A stretch of 64,000 nt of DNA from Piromyces finnis (GCA_002104945.1 MCFH01000001.1:1515001-1579000); one strand, 5' to 3'; shown: positions 44,958-57,755, numbered from the stretch's first letter. A program made the numbers and translations. The notes: generated from the letters alone by a model not told the origin.

Positions 44958-45638
44958 AAAATAATAAAATAATAAAATAAAAAAAATAAAAAAAAAAAAT
45001 AAAAATAAAAATGAAAAGCAAAGAATAATTTCAATTTTAACATTGCTATATATAAAATATATTTATATATATTTATGTGAAATAGTATTATGGAAAAAGG
45101 AAAAGTAATTTTATTTTGTTAATATTATTATCTATTATAGGAAAAACAAATATATTAATTATATTTTTGTTTGATAAATATATAAAAATTTATATATAAA
45201 TAATTTATATTTAAATAAAGAAAATAACATGTATGTATCCAATATGTATATAAATAATAATAATAATAAAAAAAAAATTAAAGGTTAAAAAAAAAAAAAA
45301 CATATATTTTATATATTATTTTATTTTTGAATTTTAATTTTTTTTTTTTTTTGAAAGTATTTAGTTATACAAGCTAGATGAAACGCATAATAAACTGTTA
45401 TTTATATTTAATTATTATGTGCATGATAAAATGTTATTAATAATTATATGCATTATTATTATAATAAAAAAAAAAAAGTTTCAAAAACGTTAATATTGCT
45501 TTTTTGAAACAGTAATATTTATTATTTAAATTATTATTTATTTTTTAAATCAATTAAAGATCATTATTATTTTTATTTTTATTTTTATTATCATTATTTA
45601 TGATAGAAAATATTATTTATTCTTAATTTTGTAATTTT
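44348..45638. other. AT-rich region between convergent genes
   Basis: It lies between the 3' ends of the ankyrin gene (+) and the VTC4-like gene (-). It holds poly-A near 44921-44954 and other A/T runs. I searched it on the minus strand for exons encoding the missing membrane segments of the VTC4-like gene and saw none. Confidence 0.75.
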
Positions 45639-46664
45639 TTAGTTAATTGGATTTGGTGATGGTTCACAATATTCTATCTTCTTTTTAGGTTCTGTTGAAA
45701 TATTTAAATTAGCTTTATCATTTTTATCTTTACTCAAGTTTTTATTTATTCTCATATCCTTTTCCTTTTGTTGTAAGACATCTAATTGAGGTAACCAGTA
45801 AGGAAGTAATGGAACACGGTCTTTATTTAATACAGATACACCATGAACAAATTTTGAGAATTTTGGAACTTGTTCAACCTTTTTTTTTTATTATTATTAT
45901 TTTTTTTAATTATATTAATTTTTCCATTATATTAGATAAAATTTTATTTTATGATCAATATATTATATATATTAAAAATAAGTAATATTAATAAAGTTAA
46001 TGTTATAAAATAAATATTATAAGGTAGCATATACTTTATAATATATATTGTATTTGATATATATATTTACCAAATGACTATTAATCAAATCTTCAATCCA
46101 TTGTGGAGCTTTAACACCGTATTGAGTTTGAAGTTTAATTTCTAAAATACCAAATGGGAATCGAGTAATATCTTCATCTGGAAGATATTTAAATGGGAAA
46201 TCAGTTTTAACATCTTCTCTACGCCAATTATCTTTTGATCTTGGTTTATTATAATTATCCTCTCTAATCATACATAAATCGGTATCTAAAGAAATACGAA
46301 TACGAGCATGATCTGGAAATTGGAAAGCAATTCTATTATAAAATGTTCTTAATGCTGGTTTTAAACCCTTTTTTATAACAACATTTTGATATTCTGTTGA
46401 AAATCTTTCTAATTCTTGAAGTTGTTCTTCTGTTTTCAATCCATTTTCACGATAATACTTGATTTTTTCTTCAAAATTATATTTTCCTGCTAAATAATCA
46501 TTAACATATTTTTCTTCCAATGGGAATCTTTCTTTATGACTAGATTCACTAATTTCGGCACCTTGATTAATTTTTCTTTCCATATATACAGTATCTGAAT
46601 CATCAACAGCACCATACCAACGAATTCTAAATGCCTATTGTTTCAATTTTTAAAAGTTTTTATC

Positions 46665-46707
<43 letters not shown>

Positions 46708-48137
46708 TAATAATAATAATTAAAATTAAAAAATAATTAACATTTTATTCAATGATGTTATTGTTGATACTTTGCTATTTTTATTATTATATGCACTTAT
46801 TTTTAAATATATATTTACTTCTGCTCCTTTTAATAACTTTAATCTTCCAACATATAAATCAAAGTTATCATTATCGAAATAAATAGAAGTAATTCCTGGA
46901 TCAAATCTTGTTGCTTTTGGGTTATAAATATTTACAGGAAGGTGTTTCAATATACTACATTTCACAGCAGTAATATTATCTATGTTCAAAATATAGTTAT
47001 ATATTTATGCATAAAATTTTATTACAATAATTAATAATTAATATAATTAAGAAATAGAGTAATAATAATATTAAAATGATTAAGAAAAGTAAATAATATA
47101 TACTTTGGTGAACCCAATATTTTGAGGTGGATCGAACAAAGTGCTCTGTTCCTGTGTTATTATTACTTTTTGCATTTTTAAATGGATCAATATTAGTGAT
47201 AGCAAAAAGTTTAGAAAGCTTAATAATTAATTCATTAAAATTCAAATCGAATGGATAAGCTTTTAGTTCCTCGACATAATTCATTTTAATTTTATAATTT
47301 GTTAATCTATCATGTTTTTTCAAAATCTTGTTTATTGTATATATTTAATTTATAAGATATATCATTATTTGTTAAAAAAAAAAAAAAGAAAGAAAGAAAA
47401 AAAAAAGGGGGAAAAAGAAAAATAATATATATTATTGTAATTATAATAATTAATGATGATAAATATATGTATTGGATAAAAATTACAGTATTTTTATATA
47501 TATCTAGTTTTTATTAAATTACTCATAATTATGAATAATACCTTCATAAAACCTAAACCATTTAATCTTATATATGTATCTAATTCCAAAATTTCATTTG
47601 TAGCAATAGATAATTGTTCATTGATATCAGAGTAATCGGTATTTTCAGATTTTGGAAGTTCATTTATTTTATCTTCACAACTTTTAATGACATTTTTTAA
47701 TTCATCGTATTTATTTACTATAAAATTACTGACCTTTATTAATTGTAATTATTATTATTATTTATTAATATTATGCTATATTTACTAAATATGAAAGTAT
47801 TTATTATAAATATACCAGCTGTAATTCTTCATTTATTCTATTTTTAAAGTATTCTTCTTCCTCTCCTCCAAATGGAACTTTATTTTTTAAAAAAAGTTTT
47901 AAATCAATATAATGGCTATGTAATTAAATTTTAACAAATAAATATATAGAATTTATGGATAGTTAGTAGATTTTCTTTTCTTTTCTTTCTTTCTTTTCTT
48001 TTTTTTTTTTTTTTTAAAAAATAAAAACATAATATATAAACAACCATTGTTTATTAAATGATTATATATAATAATTACATATAGTATTCTTTCCATTCTT
48101 GTTTTAATTGATAAAGCAAACAGTTACCAAATTTCAT
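45639..48137 (-). CDS. VTC4: SPX-VTC polyphosphate polymerase, Vtc4-like, without the membrane domain
   Basis: Seven inferred exons on the minus strand: 48137-48079, 47915-47816, 47733-47542, 47326-47104, 46979-46819, 46634-46071 and 45878-45639, all GT-AG and in phase, giving 512 residues. The SPX domain (1 to about 150) starts [15 protein letters not shown] and includes ILKKHDRLT, the inositol-pyrophosphate/phosphate sensing region. The VTC polymerase tunnel domain (about 190-460) has [62 protein letters not shown] and [10 protein letters not shown]. The basic residues and Glu that define catalytic Vtc4 in yeast are present. The yeast protein continues about 200 residues into a DUF202 membrane domain. 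Here a polar tail of about 55 residues ends at TAA. It should make polyphosphate from ATP; membrane tethering would need a partner such as Vtc1. Intron 5 carries a (TAA)n run. Confidence 0.88.
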
Positions 48138-48233
48138 TTTTGATAATATTATTAATTACAATATTAGAATTTCGATTTATTTTTATAATTAATAATATAG
48201 TTATGAAGTACAATTTATGTTATAAAGTTTAGA

Positions 48234-48272
<39 letters not shown>

Positions 48273-48696
48273 AACCAATATATCATATATTTGGTAAATA
48301 TTGATATTTGATATACTTTTCTTGAAAACTATATACTTTGATAATTGATTATATCTATATTTTTGTTTCTGCTTTATTAATACATGTATTTAGGTATTAA
48401 TATTTATTTTTTTATCAAAGACAGTTGTTTTTGACTATCGAAAAGGTTTATTGGAGGGTAGTATAATTTTTAAAAATTTTTTATTTCTGTCAATAAAATT
48501 AAAGATAAAATTTTAGTACTAAATAATGAGAATTTTTATGTAAATATATATTTTGTATAAACTATAATAGTTAGGATTTTTAAAATTTCTTGGATATTAA
48601 ATTAACTATAATACTAAATATTTTATGCAATAAAACATATTTTTTACTTTAATATAATTATATTATTATTATTATTATAATTATTATTTATTATCA

Positions 48697-48747
<51 letters not shown>

Positions 48748-50431
48748 TATTATCAATTATTATTATTATTATTTATTATTATTATTATGCTTATTATGTT
48801 TATTATGTTTATTATTATTATTATTATTATCATTATATTATTTAGGATTTAGTAGATATTTAGTAATTATCTATTACTTATTACTATTATTATTACTTTT
48901 TTTTTTGCTATTAGTTTAATGATTAGTTTTTAAGGGGATACTGTGAATGAAGTATTAATGTAATATTATTAAATATTTTAATATTGACTTTTGACTTATT
49001 CCTTTTTAGTTATTTATTATTACTACAAATTCATTATATATATGTTAATTATATTATATTACTAATTATACAATTCTACCATTAATTTATACTAGAAGAT
49101 ATTTTTAATTTTAATTATATTTTTTCATTTATAAAAACATGATTTAATTAATGAATAATTATTATTAAATTAGTTTTATAATACATCCTATATTATATAT
49201 AATAAACTTTACTATCTATCAATAAAATATTATTAAATTAGGTTTAATGATTGTAATTGAATAATCATTACAATGATTAATTTTAAATTAATTTTTATAA
49301 AAAATGATACATATAAATATTTTGAAATAAAGTATATTATAATAAATACCAATAATATATAATGATATGTGATAAATTTATTTATTTGCCAACATTACTT
49401 AAATCTCATTTGCTATTTTATTTTTTGAATTTTATTATTAATGTATTTATTTATTTAAATAAATAATATACATTCATTTACTATATTCCAATGTAACATT
49501 TTAGGGATGATTAATTACTATCACGGCTAATAAATAAATTAATTTTTAAACATAAAAAAAAAAGTGAGATGAAATTTTTTGATAAAACTATTAAAATTTA
49601 TATTACATGACTGAGTTAATTTTTCTTTATTGTATTAAATAATTTTTTAATCTCATATGTTTTATGCTTTTTTTATGTATGTTTAGAAACTATTATTATT
49701 ATATTCTTTTTTTTTTTTTTTGTAATTCCGGTAGATAATTATTTCAAATATTTTTTATATTTTTACTTACTTGTAATAAATAATAGCTTTTGTTGAAATA
49801 TAATTTATAATTATTGAATTAACTATACAAGTTTTTTTTTTTATTAATATTTATAAATTATTATAGATTTATTATTATTAAAATCTTTATGTTTTTAACT
49901 ATTGTAATTGAATATTCTCATGATTAAAATTGATAGTGTTTTAATATTTTCTTTGAGGATTTAAAAAAAAAAAAAAAGGATTATTATTTGACCTTTTATA
50001 CCCTTCAATTTTTAATTGATCAGATAAAGTTTAATAAAAAAAATTTTTTTATTAAAAAAAAAAAAAAACCGTTTTTAACAAAATTTGATATTGTAATATA
50101 GTTATGAGCTGTAAATGTAATGTTGACACTATGAACTTTATTATTAGTATATCATAAAGTAATAATAAAATTTATTATAATTTAAAATTAATATTTTATA
50201 AAGTTTCTATAATTAATAAAAATCGTTATTTAAAAATAAAAAGAAATAAAATTGGATCTATTATTGCTATTTAAATAATATAGAATGTTCATATAAAATA
50301 TTTAAGAAAATTTATGTTAATGTAGTTAATATAACAGTATGATACATATAATTTACTATTTAATTATAAGTTTTTTAGAGACAACCTATATGTTATATTT
50401 TCTTGTAATAAATGACAGGGTTTAATTTCTG

Positions 50432-50468
<37 letters not shown>

Positions 50469-50649
50469 CGACTATAAGTTTTATTATTATATTAATTAAT
50501 ATTTAAAGAATAAAAAATAAATAAGAAACAATGAATTTTAAAAGAAGTAGCAAAACTTTATAAATCGTTATGTTATATGTGTATAATAATTATACTCAAC
50601 TTCTAATGTAATTAAAAGTATAATATCAAAATTTGTCAATTTAGTAGAA
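48138..50649. other. AT-rich intergenic region with (TTA)n repeats
   Basis: It contains the VTC4 upstream region, a poly-T run near 48239-48265 and an imperfect (TTA)n block at about 48661-48845. No coding sequence or RNA gene could be supported. Confidence 0.72.
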
Positions 50650-51240
50650 GATGAAATTATAATCAATGTTGGTTGCGTTAATTTTTTTTTTAGTATAGAT
50701 CCTACTTTTGAGCTTTTTGATAATTATTATTGACCCATAAAAATTTAAGTACGGTAGAAGTTCAATAACTTCAAAAGATTTTTCATAAATATCTGGTTTA
50801 ATTTGTGGTTAATAAAATTCTTTCTATTCTTTTGAATGTTAAAGATTTCTTCCCCTAGGAAGAATTAACATTCATATTTGTTCGCATTAGAATAATATAT
50901 ATATTAATATATTCACTAGAATATTAAAACTATTATTATATAAATTATTATATAGGCTATAAAGAAAACTATTTAAATTTAAAGAATTAGAATTATTATT
51001 TTCATCGTTGCTATAAAATCATTATAGAGGTCATTCAATTAATCATTATAAAATACTTTGATTAACAATTCTAACAACATGGATGATAGTTCGTAATTTA
51101 GTAATATTAGCATTTGTATTTACATTTTATTTTCAATAGCAGCAGAAATTATATAAGAATCCTGAATGTATATAACTTTAGTTTCTTTAAATTCATCATC
51201 ATTAATTAGTTTTCTTTTGCAATCTTTCCAATTAACGTTT
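50650..51240 (-). pseudogene. Fossil LINE 3' region, minus strand
   Basis: It aligns in order to the reverse complement of the intact ORF. The C-terminal tail (GGTTGCG, TAGAAGTTC) lies near 50660-50770. The region around SREWKEL and LLGGRSF (TTCTTCCCCTAGGAAG) is at about 50845-50870. The N/S linker follows. The zinc-motif region (ATACTTTGAT, CAACATGGA) is near 51052-51080, and the KDLKG-FYWK region (TCTTTCCAATTAACG) ends near 51238. Substitutions are dense, so it is much older than the intact copies. Confidence 0.72.
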
Positions 51241-51445
51241 TTTTTTTTTTTTTTTTTTTTTTCAGAATAAATAAAAAAAAAAAATGGTAATAGAAATATA
51301 TGTATTAATGAAAATTAAAATAATAAATTAGGCTCGAAACATGAAATTGGTACAACTCTTTTTTTTTTTAAACAACAACAGATATTTTCAAAAAAATTTT
51401 TTTTATTATTGTTTAAATTAAAAATAGGACAACTTTATTCTAATT
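51241..51445. other. Poly-T/poly-A rich spacer
   Basis: A T-run at 51238-51260 is followed by AT-rich DNA with another T-run near 51359. It may include unrecognisable LINE 3'-UTR debris; nothing firm can be called. Confidence 0.5.
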
Positions 51446-51702
51446 TTTTTTTTTAACGTCAAATTATTTTTAAAAACTTTTATTAATTTAATTAAAATTA
51501 TAAAACATGTTATAAAAAATAAAAATAAGAAAAAAAAAATATGTCGAAGTAAGCACAAATGAATAAAAATTGAGTATAATGTATTCGAGTCATTTTAATT
51601 AAAGTAAGAAAGCCAACATTATATTAAAGCATTTGACTTTCAATGGGACACCGAGCCAAAGATTAAAATTTTATCATGGGACAAAATTTTGATCTCCATT
51701 GG
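51446..51702 (-). mobile_element. Older LINE copy, 3' half (interrupted by copy 8)
   Basis: On the minus strand this begins ACCAATGGAGATC, the last codons of the family ORF, and continues through a diverged 3' UTR to a short A-run at 51446-51457. Together with 57377-57755 it makes one older, 5'-truncated element that copy 8 entered. Confidence 0.82.
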
Positions 51703-54700
51703 TTTTTTTTTTTTTTTTTTTTTTTAACGGCATCAAATATTTTAAACTTTATTATTAATTTAATTAAAATTATAATACATGTAATAAAAAATTAAAAAAT
51801 AAAAATAAAAATAAAAAAAATATGTTTAAATAAACACAAATGAATAAAATTTGGGTATAATGTATTCTAGTAATTTTAATTAAAGTAAGAAAGCCACTAT
51901 CATACTAAAGTATAATAATTGTATTTGACTTCCAATGGGACACCGAGCCAAAGATCAAAATTTTGTCATGGAACAAAATTATGATCTCCATTGGTTGCGC
52001 TGGCCCTCCTGGCCTGTCTTACTGTTTCTTCAGCATTGACGCTCTTGGATGTTGCTTCAAACCTTTTGAACATTGACCATTGCTGGCCAATAGCAAAAGG
52101 CATGATTTTGGTTAGAAGTTCCGCGGTTACCGTCAAGAATGGTGTTCCTTCGTTAGTATCAGATTGAATCTGACGCTTACAAAGTTCTTTCCATTCCCTT
52201 GAATTGTAATTAATATTGTTAAAACTTCTTCCCCCAAGAAGGAATTTAAATATTTTACTGCACACACTAGAATAATCATACACATTAATATTCACCGGAT
52301 TATTAGAACTATTACTATCATTAACTAAATTACTATCTAAATTAGAATTATTATCTTCACTATTGCTATCATTACTAATATTATTATTTCTATTATTGTT
52401 ATTATTACTATTGTTACTATTACTATTGTTACTATTACTATTGTTATTACTACTATTGTTACTATTACTATTAATGTTATTACTATCTCTACTGATATTA
52501 TCAATTTCATTATTATTGATAGGACTGTTGGAATTACGTTGACTGAAAAAATTTAATAGCTGGACTATGGAATCATAATGTTTAATACGGATATCTCTAA
52601 ATGTTGGACAATCTAATAACCAATGTTTAATACTTTGATCTCCACACTTGCAACATGGACAGTAGTTAGGACAAACTGGATCAACAAATTTGGCAGCTTT
52701 GGCAACTCTAGCATCCAACTTGTATCCGCTTCTTGCTTTCAATAGCCAGTAGAAGCCATAGGCAAACTCTAGGTACTCATAACATAATTTAATAAAATCT
52801 TTAGTTTCAATAAATTTATTATCATCATAATATTGCGCTTTGATTGAATTCCCTTTGAGATCTTTCCAATAAAAGTTTTTAACTGCTTTAACATCTCCAT
52901 GTTTCTTTAATTTTTTATCAAGTGTCCTACTTGATTTGCACCACGTGTATTTTCTAAATTTAGGAATGTAATTGACAAGGTGTGAGATAATACAATTTGA
53001 GTTTTTCCATTTGTTAAAACATCTAACCTGAGCTAATGCACATTTGGCTGACAATGGAGGAATATTCAAATCTTTTGAAATAGAGTATAAAGATATAAAC
53101 GATACAGCTCTATGAACTCCGGCAACCCATCGTATTCCTTTGTTAACATGCTTCTGAGCAATCCTAGACCTAGCTTTGTTGGATCCAAGTAATGGTGCAA
53201 AGTATGAAACTCTGCTAATCACTTGTGAGTTAAGTACTAGTTTTTTGAAAGGAATAGGAATATTAGGATTTCTTAAGAATTTACTGACTGAGAAAAGCCC
53301 TTTCAAAACCTTGTTATTAAGAGCTTTAATTACTGGTTTAAGGGACAGATTCTTATCAAATGGAACACCAAGATAAGTATAGCAATCAGTAGTTGGAATG
53401 GGTTGTCCTGCTAAGTAAAATGTTGGATCTCTCTTGTTCTGATTTTCTATTGATTCAGGACGAATCACCATCGTTGAACATTTCTGGATACCAAATTCCA
53501 TTTCATTATACAAGGCCCATTCATTAACTCTTCTAAGCATCTTTTTTAAGCATCCTCTTGTTGGAGCACAAATAACTATATCATCTGCAAAAAGTCCACC
53601 ACAGCATCGAGTGTCACCTAAACTGACTCCTAGATCTTCGCACTCTTTAAATATATCATTAATAAAGAGATTAAAGAGAATAGGAGAAAGAGGGCATCCT
53701 TGACGGACTCCTTTCTTCACATCAAAAGATTTCGAGAATTGTCCATCTAATTTGACATTAGCCTTAGATGTTAAATATAAATTTTTGATAAATTGTAGAC
53801 TCTTACCTCGGATTCCTAAACAATCTAATTTATGGAGAATATTACCGATTGGGACTGAATCGTATGCTTTCCTGAGATCTAAAAAGGCCAAATATGTCTC
53901 TTTATTATCTAATTGACGTCTACGGCATATTTCTTGGATTGAAATGAAAAGACTAATACTTTCTTCCTTTTTTCGAAAACCAAATTGTTCAGGTCTAATG
54001 AAATTATTCTTTAAACCATATTCTGAGATTCTAGTGGTGACAATTTTGGAAATCAACTTAATACCATTATTGATAAGTGATATACCTCGATAGTTATCAC
54101 AATCTGTCAAATCTCCCTTCTTAGGAATAGAAACAATACTGGATTCATTCCATGAGTTGGGGAAATCTCCATCCCAAATACGGTTGAATAATTTAAGAAT
54201 AAAATTTAAACCATGAGCATCATTATCTGAAGTGGTATTACCGGAAGAATTATTATCTGTAGCATTATTAGAATCATTACTTGATGGAACTAATGCTTTG
54301 TAAAATTCAATTGGAATACCATCCGGACCTGATGCTTTATAATTTGGAGTAGTGAGGATAGCTGACTTGACTTCATCAATACTAATATCTTGGTTGATAT
54401 CCCACTCATCAAGCATAGGAAGTGAAAAACGTTTATTCGTTGGTTCTTCATACCAATGCTCCAAATCAAGACTTACACCACTTGGGTCTGATGCAAGATT
54501 TTCGAAATGATCATGCCACACATCTAGTTGTTCTTCCGTAGCAACAACTAATTCTCCATTTTTATTTTTAATTGGTTGAGCAATAAAGAAAGAATCTTTT
54601 CCAATTTTTGCAGTTTTCTTGATCCATTTCCAGGCCTTCTTAGGATTATGACTCTTCATATACTCACATCCTGTTTTAATCCAATGAAGATATTCTTGCT

Positions 54701-57376
54701 TCCTAAATTCATTACATCTTTTGTGGATGTAATCAATGAGTTTACGGTAGATTTTAATTCTTTTAATAAATTCATCTATATCATAAATTCTTTCTTTTTT
54801 AAATCTCTTATACAACTTCATTTTGATTTTTTGAAGATTAAAAATTTGTTGTGAAATATGAAATGAAGACTTTATAACATTATTTGCTGAGGTAATACTG
54901 AGCTCGTCTGCAATTGAAAAAGCAGTTGAAGTAAACTCTTTGGAAAGTTCATCTGTAGAAACATTAGGATCGTTGGATTTTGCTGAAAGTATTTGGAATT
55001 TATTATGACTGAGAATAGATTCCTTTTCCTCAATACATTTTAATCTATTCCATTTCAGAATTTTCTTAGGAACATTAAAGTCATTAGAAAAATCTTCCAT
55101 AGGAATAATTTTACCATTAATAAGAAGTGGCTTATGGTCTGATACAGGATAAAAATTATTTATAAATGATCCTGAGTGAATAAGATCTTTCATCTTCGAA
55201 TTGATAAGAGCATGGTCAATGTCGGAAGATTGATCACCTCGAGTCCAAGAGATAGTAGACCCTCTAAGCGGAAGAATTTCCCAATCTCCTAATCCATTAG
55301 TTGATAACCAGTTGGATAATTTTACTTTAGACATATTAAAATCACCAACAAGAATCGATGGATGGGATGAATGAGTTTGTAACCACAAGCGAACTTCTAA
55401 CTTTGCATGATCAACATAGATGTTGTGATGACTATGAGGCATATAAACATTACCAATCGAGCATTTGAATCTATTCCAGAGACTAAAAGTATAAATAGAA
55501 ATAATATACTTTCCAGAGAAGTTTTCAAGTGAGGCTTGACATGAATTGTGAAAACCTAAATATAAACCTCTCATTCCCGGAACTGATTCGTCAGCTTTCT
55601 TGAAAAAGTGTCTATAGTTTCGCAAAGTAACACGACAAGGATAATCTGTATTCGATCCAGAACCATTACCAGTTTCTTGGAAACATAAGAATAATGGTTT
55701 GAAAATAGCTGTGAAATAGCTAATACTATCTCTCTTTTCGTGATTCCACCCATTGGTGTTCCAACTAAGACAAAAAGAAAAGTTATCAGGCTTGTTGGAT
55801 GAGGAAGAATCGTTGCTATTATTATTATTATTAAAGTCATCGTTATTAATGGATGATGCATCAGAGGAATAAGTAGAACTATTACTAGATGGCTGTGAAA
55901 CTGAAGAACTATCAACTATTGAACTGTTATCAGAGTTGATAGAGCTATTAGAATTAATTGTTGAATGTTGAGATTGAAATTGTGTTTGCTGTAGATCTGG
56001 AATATTTTCATGATTGGAAACTTGTTGAAGATCTTGTTGAAGATCTAGTTGAAGATCGGATTGTTGATGAGATTGTTGAACTGATTGTTGAAATGATTGT
56101 TGAATAGAATGTTGATGTTTATTAGAAACTAAAATTTTACGTTTGAGAGTGGAAAAAGTGTATTTGTGATTCCTTCTACTACGAGCTGAAAAGGAAATTG
56201 AGGTAACTGAAAGTTTCTTCTTTAACATGTGTAAGATTTTAATACAATCTTTCGATGAACCATGAACCTTGACTAAGAAAAAGTGATCATTGAAAGTCTG
56301 AAAATATTTAACACTAATAACTGAATTAAATTTATCTTCTAGAATAACCTCGAGTTTTTCCCATAGCATATTTACTGACCATGATCGAATACCACGGATA
56401 AAGAAGGAGCGAATATCATCTAAGGGGATACCATAAGACCGGGTACCACGTCTGATATAATTCTTGTCTTTAATATAAAGGACTGACATGATAATAAATT
56501 CTAATTAAAAATATTGAATATAAAATAAATACTAATAAAAATTATAAATATAACGTATATGGAAAAAAATCTGTCTCTCTCTCTCTTCTTAAAAGTACTG
56601 GATAGTACAAAAATTGTTACGATGCTTTGTTTAAAGTTTCTTTTTTTGAATTCTAGTTGTAAATTTTCTTTAAAAATTCTAGTTTTGGTTTGTTGTTAGT
56701 AAATTCGAATCGCTTTTTGACACTAAACTTGTTTGACTTACTTTTCATTAAATATTTAAATTGGTAAAAAATTTGAATCAAGAATGTCGACACCAGAAAG
56801 CTTGTGAATAGTATTTTTACATGATGTAGAGTGAATCAGTCTCTTACAAGAAACAATACAACAATAGCTACATGAATATAAAAATACAATGCAAATGCTA
56901 AAGTTGACTACATTGGATTCTTACAAGAGAAGAGTAGTACTACATGAATACATGAATAAAAGAAAAAATACAGCAACAAAATGTATTACTCTTCTAATTA
57001 AATACTATACAAACTTACCTGAATATCAAACATTCAACTTATTCATCAAATACTTAATTCGATGAATAAAATGTTTTTTAATCGCTCAGTACCATGAGCT
57101 TAGTCCTAATAATTTTCCCTTAAAGACTAACCAAGCATCCATTGCGCAATGCTTGGATTTAATTCTTTCTACTCTCTCAGTACCATGAGCATGAGTAGAC
57201 CCCCTTGATAAACTCCATTATTAAATAAATGAAGGCACGTTCCTAAGAGGGCACCAAGCATCCATTGCGCAATACTTGGATTTAATTCTTTCTACTCTCT
57301 CAGTACCATGAGCATGAGTAGACCCCCTTGAGAAACTACATTTATTAAATAAATGAAGGCACGTTCCCAAGAGGGT
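51703..57376 (-). mobile_element. Full-length LINE, copy 8
   Basis: Complete element of about 5,674 bp on the minus strand. The 5' end ACCCTCTTGGG is at 57376, followed by two monomers, leader, ORF 56489-51966, 3' UTR, and a poly-A tail seen as T residues at 51703-51725. The second monomer and leader carry the copy 5 variants. Both flanks are one older LINE copy. Instead of a duplication, about 6-8 bp of the target (CAGCGC plus possible As) is missing. Confidence 0.92.
51966..56489 (-). CDS. LINE polyprotein, copy 8 (intact)
   Basis: A 1,507-residue open frame with the same domain order as copy 1: Q-rich repeats, S/N linker, endonuclease motifs SWNTNGW, CFQETGNG, VGDFNMS and SDHKPLL, reverse transcriptase with GVRQGCPLSP and FADD, CPCC zinc motif, and the conserved C-terminal tail. 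Differences from copy 1 are scattered single residues. It is a second candidate for an autonomous active element, on the opposite strand and about 40 kb away from copy 1. Confidence 0.94.
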   Translation of the reverse strand: MSVLYIKDKNYIRRGTRSYGIPLDDIRSFFIRGIRSWSVNMLWEKLEVILEDKFNSVISVKYFQTFNDHFFLVKVHGSSKDCIKILHMLKKKLSVTSISFSARSRRNHKYTFSTLKRKILVSNKHQHSIQQSFQQSVQQSHQQSDLQLDLQQDLQQVSNHENIPDLQQTQFQSQHSTINSNSSINSDNSSIVDSSSVSQPSSNSSTYSSDASSINNDDFNNNNNSNDSSSSNKPDNFSFCLSWNTNGWNHEKRDSISYFTAIFKPLFLCFQETGNGSGSNTDYPCRVTLRNYRHFFKKADESVPGMRGLYLGFHNSCQASLENFSGKYIISIYTFSLWNRFKCSIGNVYMPHSHHNIYVDHAKLEVRLWLQTHSSHPSILVGDFNMSKVKLSNWLSTNGLGDWEILPLRGSTISWTRGDQSSDIDHALINSKMKDLIHSGSFINNFYPVSDHKPLLINGKIIPMEDFSNDFNVPKKILKWNRLKCIEEKESILSHNKFQILSAKSNDPNVSTDELSKEFTSTAFSIADELSITSANNVIKSSFHISQQIFNLQKIKMKLYKRFKKERIYDIDEFIKRIKIYRKLIDYIHKRCNEFRKQEYLHWIKTGCEYMKSHNPKKAWKWIKKTAKIGKDSFFIAQPIKNKNGELVVATEEQLDVWHDHFENLASDPSGVSLDLEHWYEEPTNKRFSLPMLDEWDINQDISIDEVKSAILTTPNYKASGPDGIPIEFYKALVPSSNDSNNATDNNSSGNTTSDNDAHGLNFILKLFNRIWDGDFPNSWNESSIVSIPKKGDLTDCDNYRGISLINNGIKLISKIVTTRISEYGLKNNFIRPEQFGFRKKEESISLFISIQEICRRRQLDNKETYLAFLDLRKAYDSVPIGNILHKLDCLGIRGKSLQFIKNLYLTSKANVKLDGQFSKSFDVKKGVRQGCPLSPILFNLFINDIFKECEDLGVSLGDTRCCGGLFADDIVICAPTRGCLKKMLRRVNEWALYNEMEFGIQKCSTMVIRPESIENQNKRDPTFYLAGQPIPTTDCYTYLGVPFDKNLSLKPVIKALNNKVLKGLFSVSKFLRNPNIPIPFKKLVLNSQVISRVSYFAPLLGSNKARSRIAQKHVNKGIRWVAGVHRAVSFISLYSISKDLNIPPLSAKCALAQVRCFNKWKNSNCIISHLVNYIPKFRKYTWCKSSRTLDKKLKKHGDVKAVKNFYWKDLKGNSIKAQYYDDNKFIETKDFIKLCYEYLEFAYGFYWLLKARSGYKLDARVAKAAKFVDPVCPNYCPCCKCGDQSIKHWLLDCPTFRDIRIKHYDSIVQLLNFFSQRNSNSPINNNEIDNISRDSNNINSNSNNSSNNNSNSNNSNSNNSNNNNNRNNNISNDSNSEDNNSNLDSNLVNDSNSSNNPVNINVYDYSSVCSKIFKFLLGGRSFNNINYNSREWKELCKRQIQSDTNEGTPFLTVTAELLTKIMPFAIGQQWSMFKRFEATSKSVNAEETVRQARRASATNGDHNFVP

Positions 57377-57755
57377 GCCCTCCTGGCCTGTCTTACTGTT
57401 TCTTCAGCATTGACGCTCTTGGATGTTGCTTCAAACCTTTTGAACATTGACCATTGCTGGCCAATAGCAAAAGGCATGATTTTGGTTAGAAGTTCCGCGG
57501 TTACCGTCAAGAATGGTGTTCCTTCGTTAGTACCAGATTGAATCTGACACTTACCAGATTCTTTCCATTCCCTTGAATTGTAATCGATATTATTAAAACT
57601 TCTTCCCCCAAGAAGGAATTTAAATATTTTATTGCACACACTAGAATAACCATACACATCAATATTAATAATTCATCAGATTTTTTAAAACTATTACGAT
57701 GATTAACAAAATAACTAATCTCTACTGATATTAACATTCTCATTATTATTGATGA
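57377..57755 (-). mobile_element. Older LINE copy, 5' half (interrupted by copy 8)
   Basis: It encodes the end of the N/S linker, VYDYSSVC-type residues, FLLGGRSFNNI and the conserved tail up to RQARRA, where copy 8 begins. It is moderately diverged (for example REWKESGKCQIQ). The match to the family stops near 57755, so the element was 5'-truncated. A 121-codon open frame that runs on into the copy 8 leader is fortuitous. Confidence 0.84.

Noticed and set aside
57292-57657. A 121-codon minus-strand gene
   Set aside because: It is an older LINE ORF end read through into the copy 8 leader.
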